10,921 nucleotides of DNA from Desulfobacterales bacterium S5133MH16 (GTDB lineage Bacteria; Desulfobacterota; Desulfobacteria; Desulfobacterales; UBA11574): contig MAXL01000078.1 of NCBI GenBank assembly GCA_001751005.1, positions 1 through 10,921 of the forward strand, read 5' to 3'. The position numbers and the translations under genes are program-made. Position 1 is the first letter of the stretch. Each line of letters starts with the position of its first letter. The notes beneath the pieces were generated by a model, which was given only the letters and a program-made list of their open reading frames with translations, ran no database searches and was not told the origin of the DNA. This document shows, in pieces, positions 1-6,975 of the stretch.

Positions 1-16
1 AAATGCTTAACCAATT

Positions 17-142
17 AAGTGTGAAATGCCTAAAGTGATCTAAAGTGCCTAAAGTTAAGGAATACTTCCAATTTGTATAAAAGCCGGAGCGTAGCGACCC
101 CTTAACTTTAGCTCACTTGTAACTTTTCTGGTTTATCCGGGT
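17..142. repeat. Dispersed palindromic intergenic repeat, copy A
   Basis: This 126-bp stretch is closely similar, in the same orientation, to 7974-8121 (copy B). The left part is built of short tandem units of the form AAGTGATCTA / AAGTGCCTA. The right part carries the complementary words (AACTTTAG, CTCACTT), so the ends can pair into a long imperfect stem. The middle is shared with copy B: a GGAAT..T..CCAATTT block, GGAGC.WAGCGAC, then CCTTAACTTTAG at 100-111. The shared block ends with ACTTTTCTGG and CCGGGT. It lies just beyond the 3' end of the minus-strand pilU-like gene. No coding frame is supported. Function is unknown; a REP/MITE-like non-autonomous element or a transcript-end structure are both possible. 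The repeat itself is seen directly; its role is inference. Confidence 0.8.
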
Positions 143-150
143 TGGGAGTT

Positions 151-182
151 CCGTGGGCAAAAGCCAAAACGTCTGCCCACGG
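151..182 (-). terminator. Hairpin directly after the pilU-like stop codon, possible terminator
   Basis: A perfect 9-bp inverted repeat, CCGTGGGCA (151-159) and TGCCCACGG (174-182), abuts the stop codon of the pilU-like gene (183-185). In the direction of transcription no run of T follows the stem, so it is not a classical intrinsic terminator. It could be a Rho-assisted stop or an mRNA 3'-end stabiliser. Confidence 0.5.
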
Positions 183-1349
183 TTATATCGTCTTGCCGTA
201 ATCGTGATCCACCTTAAGATCCTTAATGTCCGTGGTAGATTCTCCGCGTGAGCTTTTGATTGAGTCGATTCCGCGGCCCATTATGCCTTTGCGGGAAGCA
301 TACGCCATAGCAGTCTCTTCGGTAATGAGACCCTTTTCGTGTAACTCAATAATGGAATCGTCAAAAGTCATCATACCGAAAGCCTTCCCGTCATGGATGA
401 CATCGTAATAAGTTTTTCCCTCAGATTCTCCGTGCAGTATCATGTCCTTGACCCTCAGGTTGGTGTGCATGATTTCAAAGGCCGCCACCCGCCCTCCTCC
501 CACCTTGGGGAGAAGTCTTTGGCAAACGACCCAACGGATTGTGTCGGCAAGCCGAGTGCGGATCTGATTTTCTTCTTCAACAGGGAACATGCCGACGATA
601 CGGTTCATTGTCTGTCCGGCATCAACGGTGTGGAGGGTGCTTAACACCAGGTGCCCGGTCTCTGCCGCAGTCAGGCCGATTTCCATGGTTTCCCTGTCGC
701 GCATCTCTCCAACCAGAATTACCTTTGGAGCCTGGCGTAGAGCTGCTCTGAGGCCATGTGCAAATGAATCGAAATCCTCTCCCATCTCACGCTGGTTGAA
801 AGTAGCCATTTTGTGTGGATGGTCATACTCCACAGGATCCTCAAGCGTCACTACGTGGATCGATCTGACGTCATTAATCTCGTTAAGCACTGCGGCCAGG
901 GAGGTTGTTTTTCCGGTACCGGTAGCTCCGGTAACCAGGATAAAGCCGTTCTTTTCCTCAGCCATTTTGAGAAAGGACTCAGGAATGCCCAGTTCCTGAC
1001 ATGTGGGAATTTTGGTTGCGAGCTTTCTCAAGACAATGGAGTAATTTCCCCGCTGGGAAAAGACGTTGACTCTGAAACGAGCCTTGCCGGGAAGCTCGTA
1101 GGATGAATCGCACGATCCCTCAAGCAGGAGATTTTCCGTGAGGCGCCGATTCTGATTCAAAAGGTTTAACGCAAAGATTTCAGCCTGAAACGGAGTAATC
1201 TCGTCAAAAATGGGATTCATGTCCACTACGGCGAGCTCTCCGGCTGTCTCAACCTGAAATGGTTTTCCTACGGTAATATTAAGATCGGAGACATTATCGT
1301 ATGCATCGAGCATTCTTGACAGAATATGATCAATTTCCTGTTTCTTCAA
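183..1349 (-). CDS. pilU: PilU-like type IV pilus retraction ATPase (PilT paralogue)
   Basis: A 388-residue hexameric-type secretion ATPase of the PilT/PilU family, expected on the cytoplasmic face of the type IV pilus machine where ATP hydrolysis drives pilus retraction. Seen: Walker A GATGTGKT (141-148), Asp box VTLEDPVEY (167-175), Walker B ILVGEMRD (211-218) and His box TGHLVLSTLH (231-240). The AIRNLIRE-type motif of true PilT is not preserved; the matching region reads LRVKDMILHGE (298-308). An extended C-terminal tail rich in Ser, Lys and Asp follows. The length (388) and the degenerate motif fit PilU better than PilT, but the subfamily name is inferred. The start codon is TTG at 1347-1349, chosen because it has a GAGG ribosome site 7 nt upstream; the next in-frame Met is residue 13. 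It lies 20 bp after pilT on the same strand and is last in the unit. Confidence 0.88.
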   Translation of the reverse strand: MKKQEIDHILSRMLDAYDNVSDLNITVGKPFQVETAGELAVVDMNPIFDEITPFQAEIFALNLLNQNRRLTENLLLEGSCDSSYELPGKARFRVNVFSQRGNYSIVLRKLATKIPTCQELGIPESFLKMAEEKNGFILVTGATGTGKTTSLAAVLNEINDVRSIHVVTLEDPVEYDHPHKMATFNQREMGEDFDSFAHGLRAALRQAPKVILVGEMRDRETMEIGLTAAETGHLVLSTLHTVDAGQTMNRIVGMFPVEEENQIRTRLADTIRWVVCQRLLPKVGGGRVAAFEIMHTNLRVKDMILHGESEGKTYYDVIHDGKAFGMMTFDDSIIELHEKGLITEETAMAYASRKGIMGRGIDSIKSSRGESTTDIKDLKVDHDYGKTI

Positions 1350-1356
1350 AACAGAA

Positions 1357-1360
1357 CCTC
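1357..1360 (-). promoter_or_regulatory. Ribosome binding site that supports the TTG start of the pilU-like gene
   Basis: On the minus strand GAGG lies 7 nt before TTG (1347-1349), the normal spacing. There is no ATG at this position, so the site decides in favour of the TTG start over the internal Met at residue 13. It lies in the 20-bp gap after pilT. Confidence 0.6.
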
Positions 1361-1369
1361 ATAAAATTG

Positions 1370-2452
1370 TTATGCTTCAGTGAAATCAGTCGGAGGATTT
1401 TTCAAAAAAGGCCTGAACTTTCCCTTGTCATTTGACTTGGCATAGGCGTCATCAGCACTTATCCATCCTTTGTTCAGCATATCCATAATAGCATCATCTA
1501 AAAGCTGCATACCGTATTTCCTCCCGGTTTGGATCATTGAGGCAATCTGGTGGGTTTTTCCTTCTCTGACCAGATTCCGGACCGCCGGAGTTGCAATCAA
1601 TATTTCAAGAGCGGGGCTGCGCCCCTTTTTATCTACTCTTTTAAACAGAACCTGTGCGATAATGGCTCGAAGTCCGTCAGACAGCGTCGAACGGATCTGG
1701 TTCTGTTGATCCGCAGGGAAAACTTCGATAATGCGATCTACGGTTTTCGCCGCACTCGATGTGTGAAGCGTGCTAAAAACAAGATGTCCGGTGGATGCGG
1801 CCTCTATGGCAAGCGATATGGTTTCAAGATCTCTCATTTCACCGACAAGAATAATATCCGGATCCTCTCTCAGGGCACCCCTTAACGCTGCGCTGAACGA
1901 CTTGGTATGGAGACCCACCTCACGGTGATTAACAATACAACTCTTGCTTTGGTGGACAAATTCAACGGGGTCTTCGATGGTGATGATATGATCCTTACGG
2001 GTCCGGTTTGCCACATCAATTATTGAGGCCAGGGTGGTGGACTTGCCGCTTCCTGTAGGTCCTGTCACCAGAACCAGCCCCCTTGGGAGTGAGGCCAGCT
2101 TGGATAATACTGCAGGAAGACCTAGCTGTTTGGCAGTCATTATTTGCTCAGGAATTTGTCTGAAAACCGCCGCCACACCATATTTTTGCATAAAGAAATT
2201 TGACCGGTACCTGGCAATACCGAGTATGTCATAGCCGAAATCAATATCTCCTGTTTCCTCAAACTCCTTTACCTTATGTTCAGGCGCTATTTCAAAGAGC
2301 ATGGCTTTGAGTTCATCATTGTCCAGGGTCTTATATTTGACCCTTTCCATTTCCCCCCGTATCCTTAGCACAGGCGCCTGTCCCGCCACCAGATGAAGAT
2401 CTGAAGCACCCTGTTCATTCATCAATTTAAAAAACGCATCTATTTTTGCCAT
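1370..2452 (-). CDS. pilT: Type IV pilus twitching motility ATPase PilT
   Basis: A 360-residue PilT retraction ATPase, which powers pilus depolymerisation and twitching at the inner-membrane pilus base. Seen: an N-terminal PAS-like region with the family sequence SDLHLVAGQAPVLRIRGE (17-34), Walker A GPTGSGKS (131-138), Asp box ITIEDPVEF (157-165), Walker B ILVGEMRD (201-208), His box TGHLVFSTLH (221-230) and the PilT-specific AVRNLVREGK (290-299), the counterpart of AIRNLIRE, which retraction needs in studied PilT proteins. Length is typical of PilT. The ATG start has GGGAG about 6 nt upstream. It is 64 bp downstream of divIVA and 20 bp upstream of the pilU-like gene. No pilin or assembly ATPase genes are in the window, so the pilus structural genes must lie elsewhere. 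Confidence 0.95.
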   Translation of the reverse strand: MAKIDAFFKLMNEQGASDLHLVAGQAPVLRIRGEMERVKYKTLDNDELKAMLFEIAPEHKVKEFEETGDIDFGYDILGIARYRSNFFMQKYGVAAVFRQIPEQIMTAKQLGLPAVLSKLASLPRGLVLVTGPTGSGKSTTLASIIDVANRTRKDHIITIEDPVEFVHQSKSCIVNHREVGLHTKSFSAALRGALREDPDIILVGEMRDLETISLAIEAASTGHLVFSTLHTSSAAKTVDRIIEVFPADQQNQIRSTLSDGLRAIIAQVLFKRVDKKGRSPALEILIATPAVRNLVREGKTHQIASMIQTGRKYGMQLLDDAIMDMLNKGWISADDAYAKSNDKGKFRPFLKNPPTDFTEA

Positions 2453-2516
2453 GTTATGCTCCCAATCTATTTAAATCGCCTGCAACACAGTTTAACAGTT
2501 TCAAAAAACTAAGGGG

Positions 2517-3017
2517 TTACGATTGCTTAAACAATTTCAACTTGGCATCTTCCTCCTCCCGGATTCCGGCCTCCTCCTTCCCTATTTCAAGGAGTTTGGT
2601 GTGGCTTTCGATAATTGAGCGGATCTGGACCTCGATCTGCATGCGTTGCCGTTTTAGCTCCGTAATATCTTCATGAAGTTGAGCAAGCCTGTTATGCGCT
2701 CTACTAAGAATTTTTTCCGCATTCACTTCGGCATCCGCAATGACTAATTCGGCCGATTTGCGGGCATTTTGCTTCATCTGATCCAACACTTTCTGAGAAT
2801 TGAGCATTACCCGCTTAAACGTCTCTTCACGTCCTTTGTATCCCTGGCTTTCAACTTTAAGCCTGTTAATTTCTTCACGCAAATTTTTGCTTTCTCCTTG
2901 CAATGATTCGAAGGCATCCGCCATCTGTTCAAGAAATGTATCCACTTCCCGGACGTCGAAGCCTCTAAGCCTGGTCTTGAACTGTTTTTGCTGAATATCA
3001 AGTGATGTAATTGTCAT
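2517..3017 (-). CDS. divIVA: DivIVA domain coiled-coil protein
   Basis: A 166-residue cytoplasmic protein. The N-terminus (MTITSLDIQQKQFKTRLRG, then FDVREVDTFLEQMADAFE to about residue 37) matches the DivIVA membrane-targeting and dimerisation domain. The remainder (about 38-160) is highly charged, Glu/Lys/Gln-rich and predicted coiled coil. DivIVA proteins in Gram-positive bacteria mark poles and septa by sensing membrane curvature. In Gram-negative Deltaproteobacteria-type lineages small DivIVA-domain proteins next to yggT are common, but their role is not well defined. The ATG start has AAAGGCG about 7 nt upstream. It starts 23 bp after yggT ends. Being upstream of two pilus ATPases makes a role in polar placement of the pilus machinery an attractive but untested inference. 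Confidence 0.88.
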   Translation of the reverse strand: MTITSLDIQQKQFKTRLRGFDVREVDTFLEQMADAFESLQGESKNLREEINRLKVESQGYKGREETFKRVMLNSQKVLDQMKQNARKSAELVIADAEVNAEKILSRAHNRLAQLHEDITELKRQRMQIEVQIRSIIESHTKLLEIGKEEAGIREEEDAKLKLFKQS

Positions 3018-3040
3018 GATGTGTCGCCTTTGTTTATGGG

Positions 3041-3340
3041 TTACATAAAATTTGCCGACAATCTAAAAAGACTGCTTACAACAAAGTTTTGCAGAAATAT
3101 GATTCCCAGAATAACAATAATTGGAGAAAAGTCTATACCGCCAAAATCAAAGGGTAATTTTGTACGGATGCGATACAGTACGGGTTCGGTAACATTGTGA
3201 ATAAAACGAACGATCGGATTATAAGGGTCGGGATTCACCCAGGAAAGTACTGCCCGCGCTATAACAATCCACATGTAAAAGTGAAGAACATAGTTAAGAA
3301 CCACTGCAACAGCCTTTAATAAATTGCCAATGATAAACAT
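3041..3340 (-). CDS. yggT: YggT family integral membrane protein
   Basis: A 99-residue inner-membrane protein of the YggT (YlmG in Gram-positives) family. Two hydrophobic spans are seen at about residues 8-33 and 72-93. The family signature is clear: IARAVLSWVNPDPYNPIVRFIHNVTEPVLYRIR (27-59, within which RAVLSWV and TEPVL are the hallmark words), then GGIDFSPIIVIL (67-78). The biochemical role of the family is not established; links to osmotic tolerance, cell division and membrane protein distribution have been reported for relatives. It is the first gene of the minus-strand unit and is followed after 23 bp by divIVA. The ribosome site is weak: only GAAAGA about 13 nt before the ATG. The gene faces proC across the divergent intergenic region, consistent with the common proC-yggT neighbourhood. 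Confidence 0.92.
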   Translation of the reverse strand: MFIIGNLLKAVAVVLNYVLHFYMWIVIARAVLSWVNPDPYNPIVRFIHNVTEPVLYRIRTKLPFDFGGIDFSPIIVILGIIFLQNFVVSSLFRLSANFM

Positions 3341-3515
3341 ATAAATAATGATCTTTCGATTTTTGTGTTAATTTTTCAATCAATCGATTTACTACTTTGA
3401 AAATTAATTATATATTGATAATAAGTCAAGATATTTCAGGCAAAATCATTGACATAGTAAACATTCAAACGATAAAAATACATTTTATCGACAACTTGAG
3501 AGTCTAGAGTTCTTA
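3341..3515. promoter_or_regulatory. AT-rich leader and probable promoter zone of the yggT-pilU unit
   Basis: No gene is seen here. Reading the minus strand, TTGACT (3424-3429) lies upstream of a TATAAT (3407-3412), but the spacing is only 11 bp, so they do not form a standard sigma-70 pair; the exact promoter is unresolved. Two inverted repeats are visible. CGATAAAA (3470-3477) and TTTTATCG (3483-3490) form a perfect 8-bp stem with a 5-nt loop. TTAATTTT plus CAA (3368-3379, one bulged T) faces TTGAAAATTAA (3397-3407) in the yggT leader. Either could be an operator or a leader hairpin. Confidence 0.35.
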
Positions 3516-3596
3516 CGTCATGCCGGACTTGATCCGGCATCCACAATTCATATGGTACTGATAACATCCTGGATTCCCGCTTTCGCGGGAATGACG
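3516..3596. repeat. Twin-hairpin palindromic repeat of a dispersed type
   Basis: An 81-bp element bounded by CGTCAT (3516-3521) and ATGACG (3591-3596), which are inverted copies. Inside are two perfect hairpins: ATGCCGGA / TCCGGCAT with loop CTTGA (3520-3540) and ATTCCCGC / GCGGGAAT with loop TTTC (3573-3592). They are separated by about 32 bp of non-palindromic sequence. From general knowledge, hairpin pairs with these words occur as scattered intergenic repeats in many unrelated bacteria. Only one copy is in this window. It sits between divergent genes, away from the gene starts. No function is assigned. Confidence 0.75.
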
Positions 3597-3681
3597 ATAC
3601 CCAATTTATGGTTCTAATAATTTCAACAAGTTAGAAGAACTTTGGACTGTACATTTGATAAGTTAACCGTTTAAATCCGGC

Positions 3682-3715
3682 CGGTTTTTAAGCAATTGAT
3701 ATGCAAAAAAAACCG
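3682..3715. promoter_or_regulatory. Inverted repeat in the proC upstream region
   Basis: Arms CGGTTTTT (3682-3689) and AAAAACCG (3708-3715) enclose a second short pair GCA (3692-3694) / TGC (3702-3704) around a 7-nt loop. The loop holds TTGATA, the candidate -35 of proC. The palindrome could be a repressor site overlapping the promoter. This is inference from position only. Confidence 0.3.
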
Positions 3716-3724
3716 TATTAAATA
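3696..3724 (+). promoter_or_regulatory. Candidate sigma-70 promoter for proC and the AOR unit
   Basis: TTGATA (3696-3701) is followed after 17 bp by TAAATA (3719-3724), about 30 bp before the proC ATG. The -35 is good and the -10 is mediocre; the surrounding DNA is AT-rich, so chance matches are likely. A strong ribosome site, AAGGGGG (3738-3744), follows 10 nt before the start codon. Confidence 0.3.
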
Positions 3725-3754
3725 ATTATACATAATTAAGGGGGAATAAAATTC

Positions 3755-4600
3755 ATGTTGAAAAACAAAAAAATCAGCCTAATCGGAACAGGAAATATGG
3801 GAGAAGCCCTTTTAAGCGGGCTCATTTCTTCGGGGTCATCCGATCCCAAAAATATTATTTGCACGGATGTTCGTGAAAATAGGCTAAAATCCATCCAAGA
3901 AAAATACGGCGTCCATACAACAGCAGATAACATCAAAGCGGTAGAGGCTTCAGAAATTATTATCTATGCGGTCAAACCTCAGATCATTGCGTCAGTATTG
4001 AGGGAAACAGCGTCCTGCCTGGACATGTCCAAGCTCATCATCTCTATTGCCGCCGGTGTTCCTCTGGTTGCGATAGAGTCATGTCTTAATAAAGAATTGC
4101 GTCTTATTCGAGTTATGCCCAACATCGCAGCCTTTGTTAAGGAGAGTGCTTCGGTTATCGCGGCCGGAGGAAAAGCCACCCAAGAAGACATCAAACTGTC
4201 TCTGGCTATTTTCGACTCCATGGGGAAAAGCATCTTTCTTAAAGAAAATATTCTTATGGATGCAATTACCGGCTTAAGCGGCAGCGGGCCCGCCTATATC
4301 TTTTTAATTGTCGATGCCATGGCTGATGCCGGAGTAAAGGTGGGTCTATCAAGGGAAGATGCTCTTTTTCTTTCATCCCAAACGGTTTTGGGCGCAGCAA
4401 AATTATTGATTGAGACAAAAGAACATCCCGGTAGGTTAAAGGACATGGTTACCTCTCCGGGTGGAACAGCTATCGCCGGCATTCATACTCTGGAAAAAGG
4501 CGGGATTCGAACAACCCTTATTAATGCCGTGGAAGTAGCCACAAAACGATCCCAAGAACTGGGTGAAATTATGATTAAAAATTTTTCAAATGAACAATAG
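3755..4600 (+). CDS. proC: Pyrroline-5-carboxylate reductase
   Basis: A 281-residue cytoplasmic enzyme that reduces 1-pyrroline-5-carboxylate to L-proline with NAD(P)H, the last step of proline synthesis. Seen: the N-terminal Rossmann nucleotide-binding loop GTGNMG (11-16), the AVKPQ motif (72-76), MPN (121-123), and the C-terminal P5CR signature. The signature includes LSGSGPAYIFLIVDAMADAG (174-193), then TSPGGTAIAGIHTLEKGG (233-250). Length is typical of the family. The start is the ATG with a strong AAGGGGG site upstream. Only 27 bp separate it from the AOR gene, which has its own ribosome site, so the two are probably co-transcribed. proC commonly lies beside yggT; here they are neighbours but divergent. 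Confidence 0.96.
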   Translation: MLKNKKISLIGTGNMGEALLSGLISSGSSDPKNIICTDVRENRLKSIQEKYGVHTTADNIKAVEASEIIIYAVKPQIIASVLRETASCLDMSKLIISIAAGVPLVAIESCLNKELRLIRVMPNIAAFVKESASVIAAGGKATQEDIKLSLAIFDSMGKSIFLKENILMDAITGLSGSGPAYIFLIVDAMADAGVKVGLSREDALFLSSQTVLGAAKLLIETKEHPGRLKDMVTSPGGTAIAGIHTLEKGGIRTTLINAVEVATKRSQELGEIMIKNFSNEQ

Positions 4601-4627
4601 ATTATTATAGCATAAGGGGTTGATATA

Positions 4628-6769
4628 ATGGCAGAATATAAAATGGAATCGCTCAAGACATTCAATTATGACAGGCCGGTTATTGAAAAGGGTTATGCAA
4701 ACCAGACCCTTTGTATAGACATTTCTGATGGTGTCATTTCCATTAAGCCGGTTACTGAGAAAATGAAAAACGTCTTTATCGGCGGCAAAGGTTTTGATCT
4801 CTGGCTTCTATGGAATGCTGTCAACAGCACAACAAAGTGGAATGATCCTGAAAACGCAATATGTATTGCATCCGGTCCTATGGGCGGGACACCCGTATAT
4901 CCCGGTTCCGGCAAAAGTATTGTCACCACCATTTCTCCGTTAACAGGGTCTGTAATAGACTCTAATGTGGGGGGTTATTTTGGTCCTTATCTTAAGTTTT
5001 CCGGATTTGATGCTCTGGAAGTTATGGGAAAAACATCAAAAGATATTGTAATTTTTATTGATGGCATTGATGAGAAGGTTCAGATCTTCAAGGCGTCAGG
5101 ATTGCCGGATGATTCCTATACTCTTTCTGCGATATTAACAGAACATTTCGCCAAAGGAAGACCGCGTAATATTTCTGTAGTTTCTACAGGACCGGGCGCC
5201 AAAAACACACGGATGGGATGCCTGAACTTTACCTGGTATGATCTCAAACGGAAGCGTGCCAGATATAAACAGGCAGGACGCGGGGGTATCGGCGGTGTTT
5301 TTGCTGATAAGGGCATCAAAGCCATTGTGGCACGCTGGGACACGGTCACAACCAAGACAAACAATCCTGCAAATGCGAATACATTAAAAGAAGTTGGGAG
5401 AAAGCACTCCAGGGAAGTTGTGGAACTTGATCCCAAACAAAATCAGATGGCACAAATCGGAACCACCCACCTTGTTACGATTATGAATGACTTTGATCTG
5501 CTGCCCACCCATAATTTCCAGTACGGGCAGCATTCAGAGGCAGACAATATTGGCCAGGAGGTTTTCAGACGCATATTTGATCCCGGCTATGACGGGTGTT
5601 GGATGGGATGTACCCTTGCCTGCTCCCATGGTGTCAAAGACTTTGTTCCTCTCACGGGTCCATACAAAGGGACCAAAGTTTTTGTAGATGGACCCGAATA
5701 TGAAACCATCGCCGGCTGTGGCTCAAACCTGGGTATTTTCGACCCGCATACGATTATTGAAATGAATTTTTACTGTGACACCTATGGGCTGGATACCATT
5801 TCAGTAGGTACCTCCACGGCCTTTGCCATGGAGTGCTTTGAAATGGGCCTGATAAACGAAACCCATACCCACGGAATGAACCTTTCATTCGGCAATCGAC
5901 TGGCCGCACTAGAGGTTGTTCATCAAATGGCCCGAGGAAAGGGTTTTGGACAAATTATCGGCAGGGGAGTTCGCCAAATGAAAATAATTTTTTCCAGAGA
6001 CTATGGCGCCGACCCCGATCTTATGCAGGACATCGGTATGGAGGCAAAGGGCCTGGAGTTCTCCGAGTATATGACCAAAGAATCACTTGCCCAGCAGGGG
6101 GGGTACGGTCTTGCGCTTAAAGGCCCGCAGCATGACGAGGCATGGTTGATCTTTCTTGATATGGTGCATAATTTTATGCCGACTTTTGAACAGAAAGCAG
6201 AGGCGCTGCACTGGTTTCCCATGTTCCGAACATGGTTTGGTTTATGTGGACTGTGCAAACTCCCCTGGAATGATGTTATACCTGAAGATAATAAGGACAC
6301 GCCGGAGCCTGCGAAGGTTATGAAACACGTAGAGTGGTATGCAGATTATTATACGGCAGTTACCGGGAGGCAGACAACCCCTGACGTCCTTATCCGAATG
6401 AGTGAGGCGGTTTACAATTTCCAGCGTATTTTCAACCTTAAAATGGGTTTTGGGCAACGGGAGCATGATAATATTCCCTATCGTGCGGTGGGTCCGGTAA
6501 AAGCCGTTGAATACGAATCACGGGCCGAGCGTTACGACAAACAGCTTGTTGAAAAGAATAACGTCGATATCACAGGAAAGACTACGGAAGAAAAAATAGC
6601 GCTGTTGCGTGAGTTTCGCGAAAAGCTTTATGAAAAACTAAAAGATGCGGTATATAAACGCCGAGGATGGACCAACAACGGAATCCCGACGGTGGAAACC
6701 GTGAAGCGGCTGGGTATCGATTTTCCCGAGGTTCTGGAATTGCTCAGGGCCTACGGTGTTGAATCATGA
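4628..6769 (+). CDS. Aldehyde:ferredoxin oxidoreductase family tungsten/molybdenum enzyme
   Basis: A 713-residue AOR-family protein. Known members bind a tungsten (or Mo) bis-pyranopterin and one [4Fe-4S] cluster and interconvert aldehydes and carboxylates with ferredoxin; the BamB subunit of class II benzoyl-CoA reductase is in the same superfamily. Seen: N-terminal AOR domain (about 25-235) with FIGGKGFDLWLL (50-61) and AGRGGIGGVFADKGIKAIV (216-234); cluster region C324, C328, C332 and GPEYET (355-360); C-terminal C540 and C543 in LCGLCKLPW; and a final KRRGWTNNGIPT. Spacing of the first cysteines is CX3CX3C, not the usual CX2CX3C. The protein is longer than typical AORs (about 600-650), with a charged helical insert near residues 635-680 and about 25 extra N-terminal residues. 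The ATG has AAGGGG 8 nt upstream. No signal peptide is seen, so it is cytoplasmic. The family is certain; the substrate is not. Confidence 0.93.
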   Translation: MAEYKMESLKTFNYDRPVIEKGYANQTLCIDISDGVISIKPVTEKMKNVFIGGKGFDLWLLWNAVNSTTKWNDPENAICIASGPMGGTPVYPGSGKSIVTTISPLTGSVIDSNVGGYFGPYLKFSGFDALEVMGKTSKDIVIFIDGIDEKVQIFKASGLPDDSYTLSAILTEHFAKGRPRNISVVSTGPGAKNTRMGCLNFTWYDLKRKRARYKQAGRGGIGGVFADKGIKAIVARWDTVTTKTNNPANANTLKEVGRKHSREVVELDPKQNQMAQIGTTHLVTIMNDFDLLPTHNFQYGQHSEADNIGQEVFRRIFDPGYDGCWMGCTLACSHGVKDFVPLTGPYKGTKVFVDGPEYETIAGCGSNLGIFDPHTIIEMNFYCDTYGLDTISVGTSTAFAMECFEMGLINETHTHGMNLSFGNRLAALEVVHQMARGKGFGQIIGRGVRQMKIIFSRDYGADPDLMQDIGMEAKGLEFSEYMTKESLAQQGGYGLALKGPQHDEAWLIFLDMVHNFMPTFEQKAEALHWFPMFRTWFGLCGLCKLPWNDVIPEDNKDTPEPAKVMKHVEWYADYYTAVTGRQTTPDVLIRMSEAVYNFQRIFNLKMGFGQREHDNIPYRAVGPVKAVEYESRAERYDKQLVEKNNVDITGKTTEEKIALLREFREKLYEKLKDAVYKRRGWTNNGIPTVETVKRLGIDFPEVLELLRAYGVES

Positions 6770-6963
6770 TCAAAGTAAATGGGGAAAAGCATTCCTGGTA
6801 CGAAGGAATGACAATTAAAGATCTTCTCAAGGATGTTAACAATTCCCATCTTTATGCGGTGATACGTATTAATGAGAAACACATCTCCAGGCCTTATTTT
6901 GAAAAAACCCTGGTTCCTGATAACTCAGAAGTATTTTTGATACCCATGATTGCAGGAGGGTAA
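6766..6963 (+). CDS. MoaD/ThiS family sulfur-carrier protein
   Basis: A 65-residue ubiquitin-fold protein ending in Gly-Gly (MIAGG), the C-terminus that is adenylated and thiocarboxylated in MoaD and ThiS. Also seen are the opening MIKVNGEKHSW, the TIKDLL helix start (17-22) and NSEVFLIPMIAGG (53-65). The GG is immediately followed by the stop, so no processing is needed. The ATG overlaps the AOR stop (ATGA at 6766-6769), a sign of translational coupling. Genes of this family next to AOR genes are thought to supply sulfur for the pyranopterin dithiolene, so a MoaD-like role is favoured. The IAGG ending and short length also resemble ThiS, so thiamine synthesis cannot be excluded from sequence alone. 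Confidence 0.87.
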   Translation: MIKVNGEKHSWYEGMTIKDLLKDVNNSHLYAVIRINEKHISRPYFEKTLVPDNSEVFLIPMIAGG

Positions 6964-6975
6964 CCAAGGAAAAAC

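Noticed and set aside
17..55. Short tandem repeats considered as a CRISPR array
   Set aside because: Units are only about 10 bp, with no unique spacers and no cas genes; they form the arm of a palindromic element.
226..1106. Plus-strand open frames inside the pilU-like gene
   Set aside because: They lie opposite a strongly recognisable ATPase gene with intact motifs; shadow frames.
3407..3429. TTGACT and TATAAT as a promoter for yggT
   Set aside because: The spacing of 11 bp is too short for sigma-70; kept only as a note in the intergenic entry.
5116..5436. Minus-strand open frame inside the AOR gene
   Set aside because: Antisense shadow of a well-conserved coding region, including the AGRGGIGG motif.
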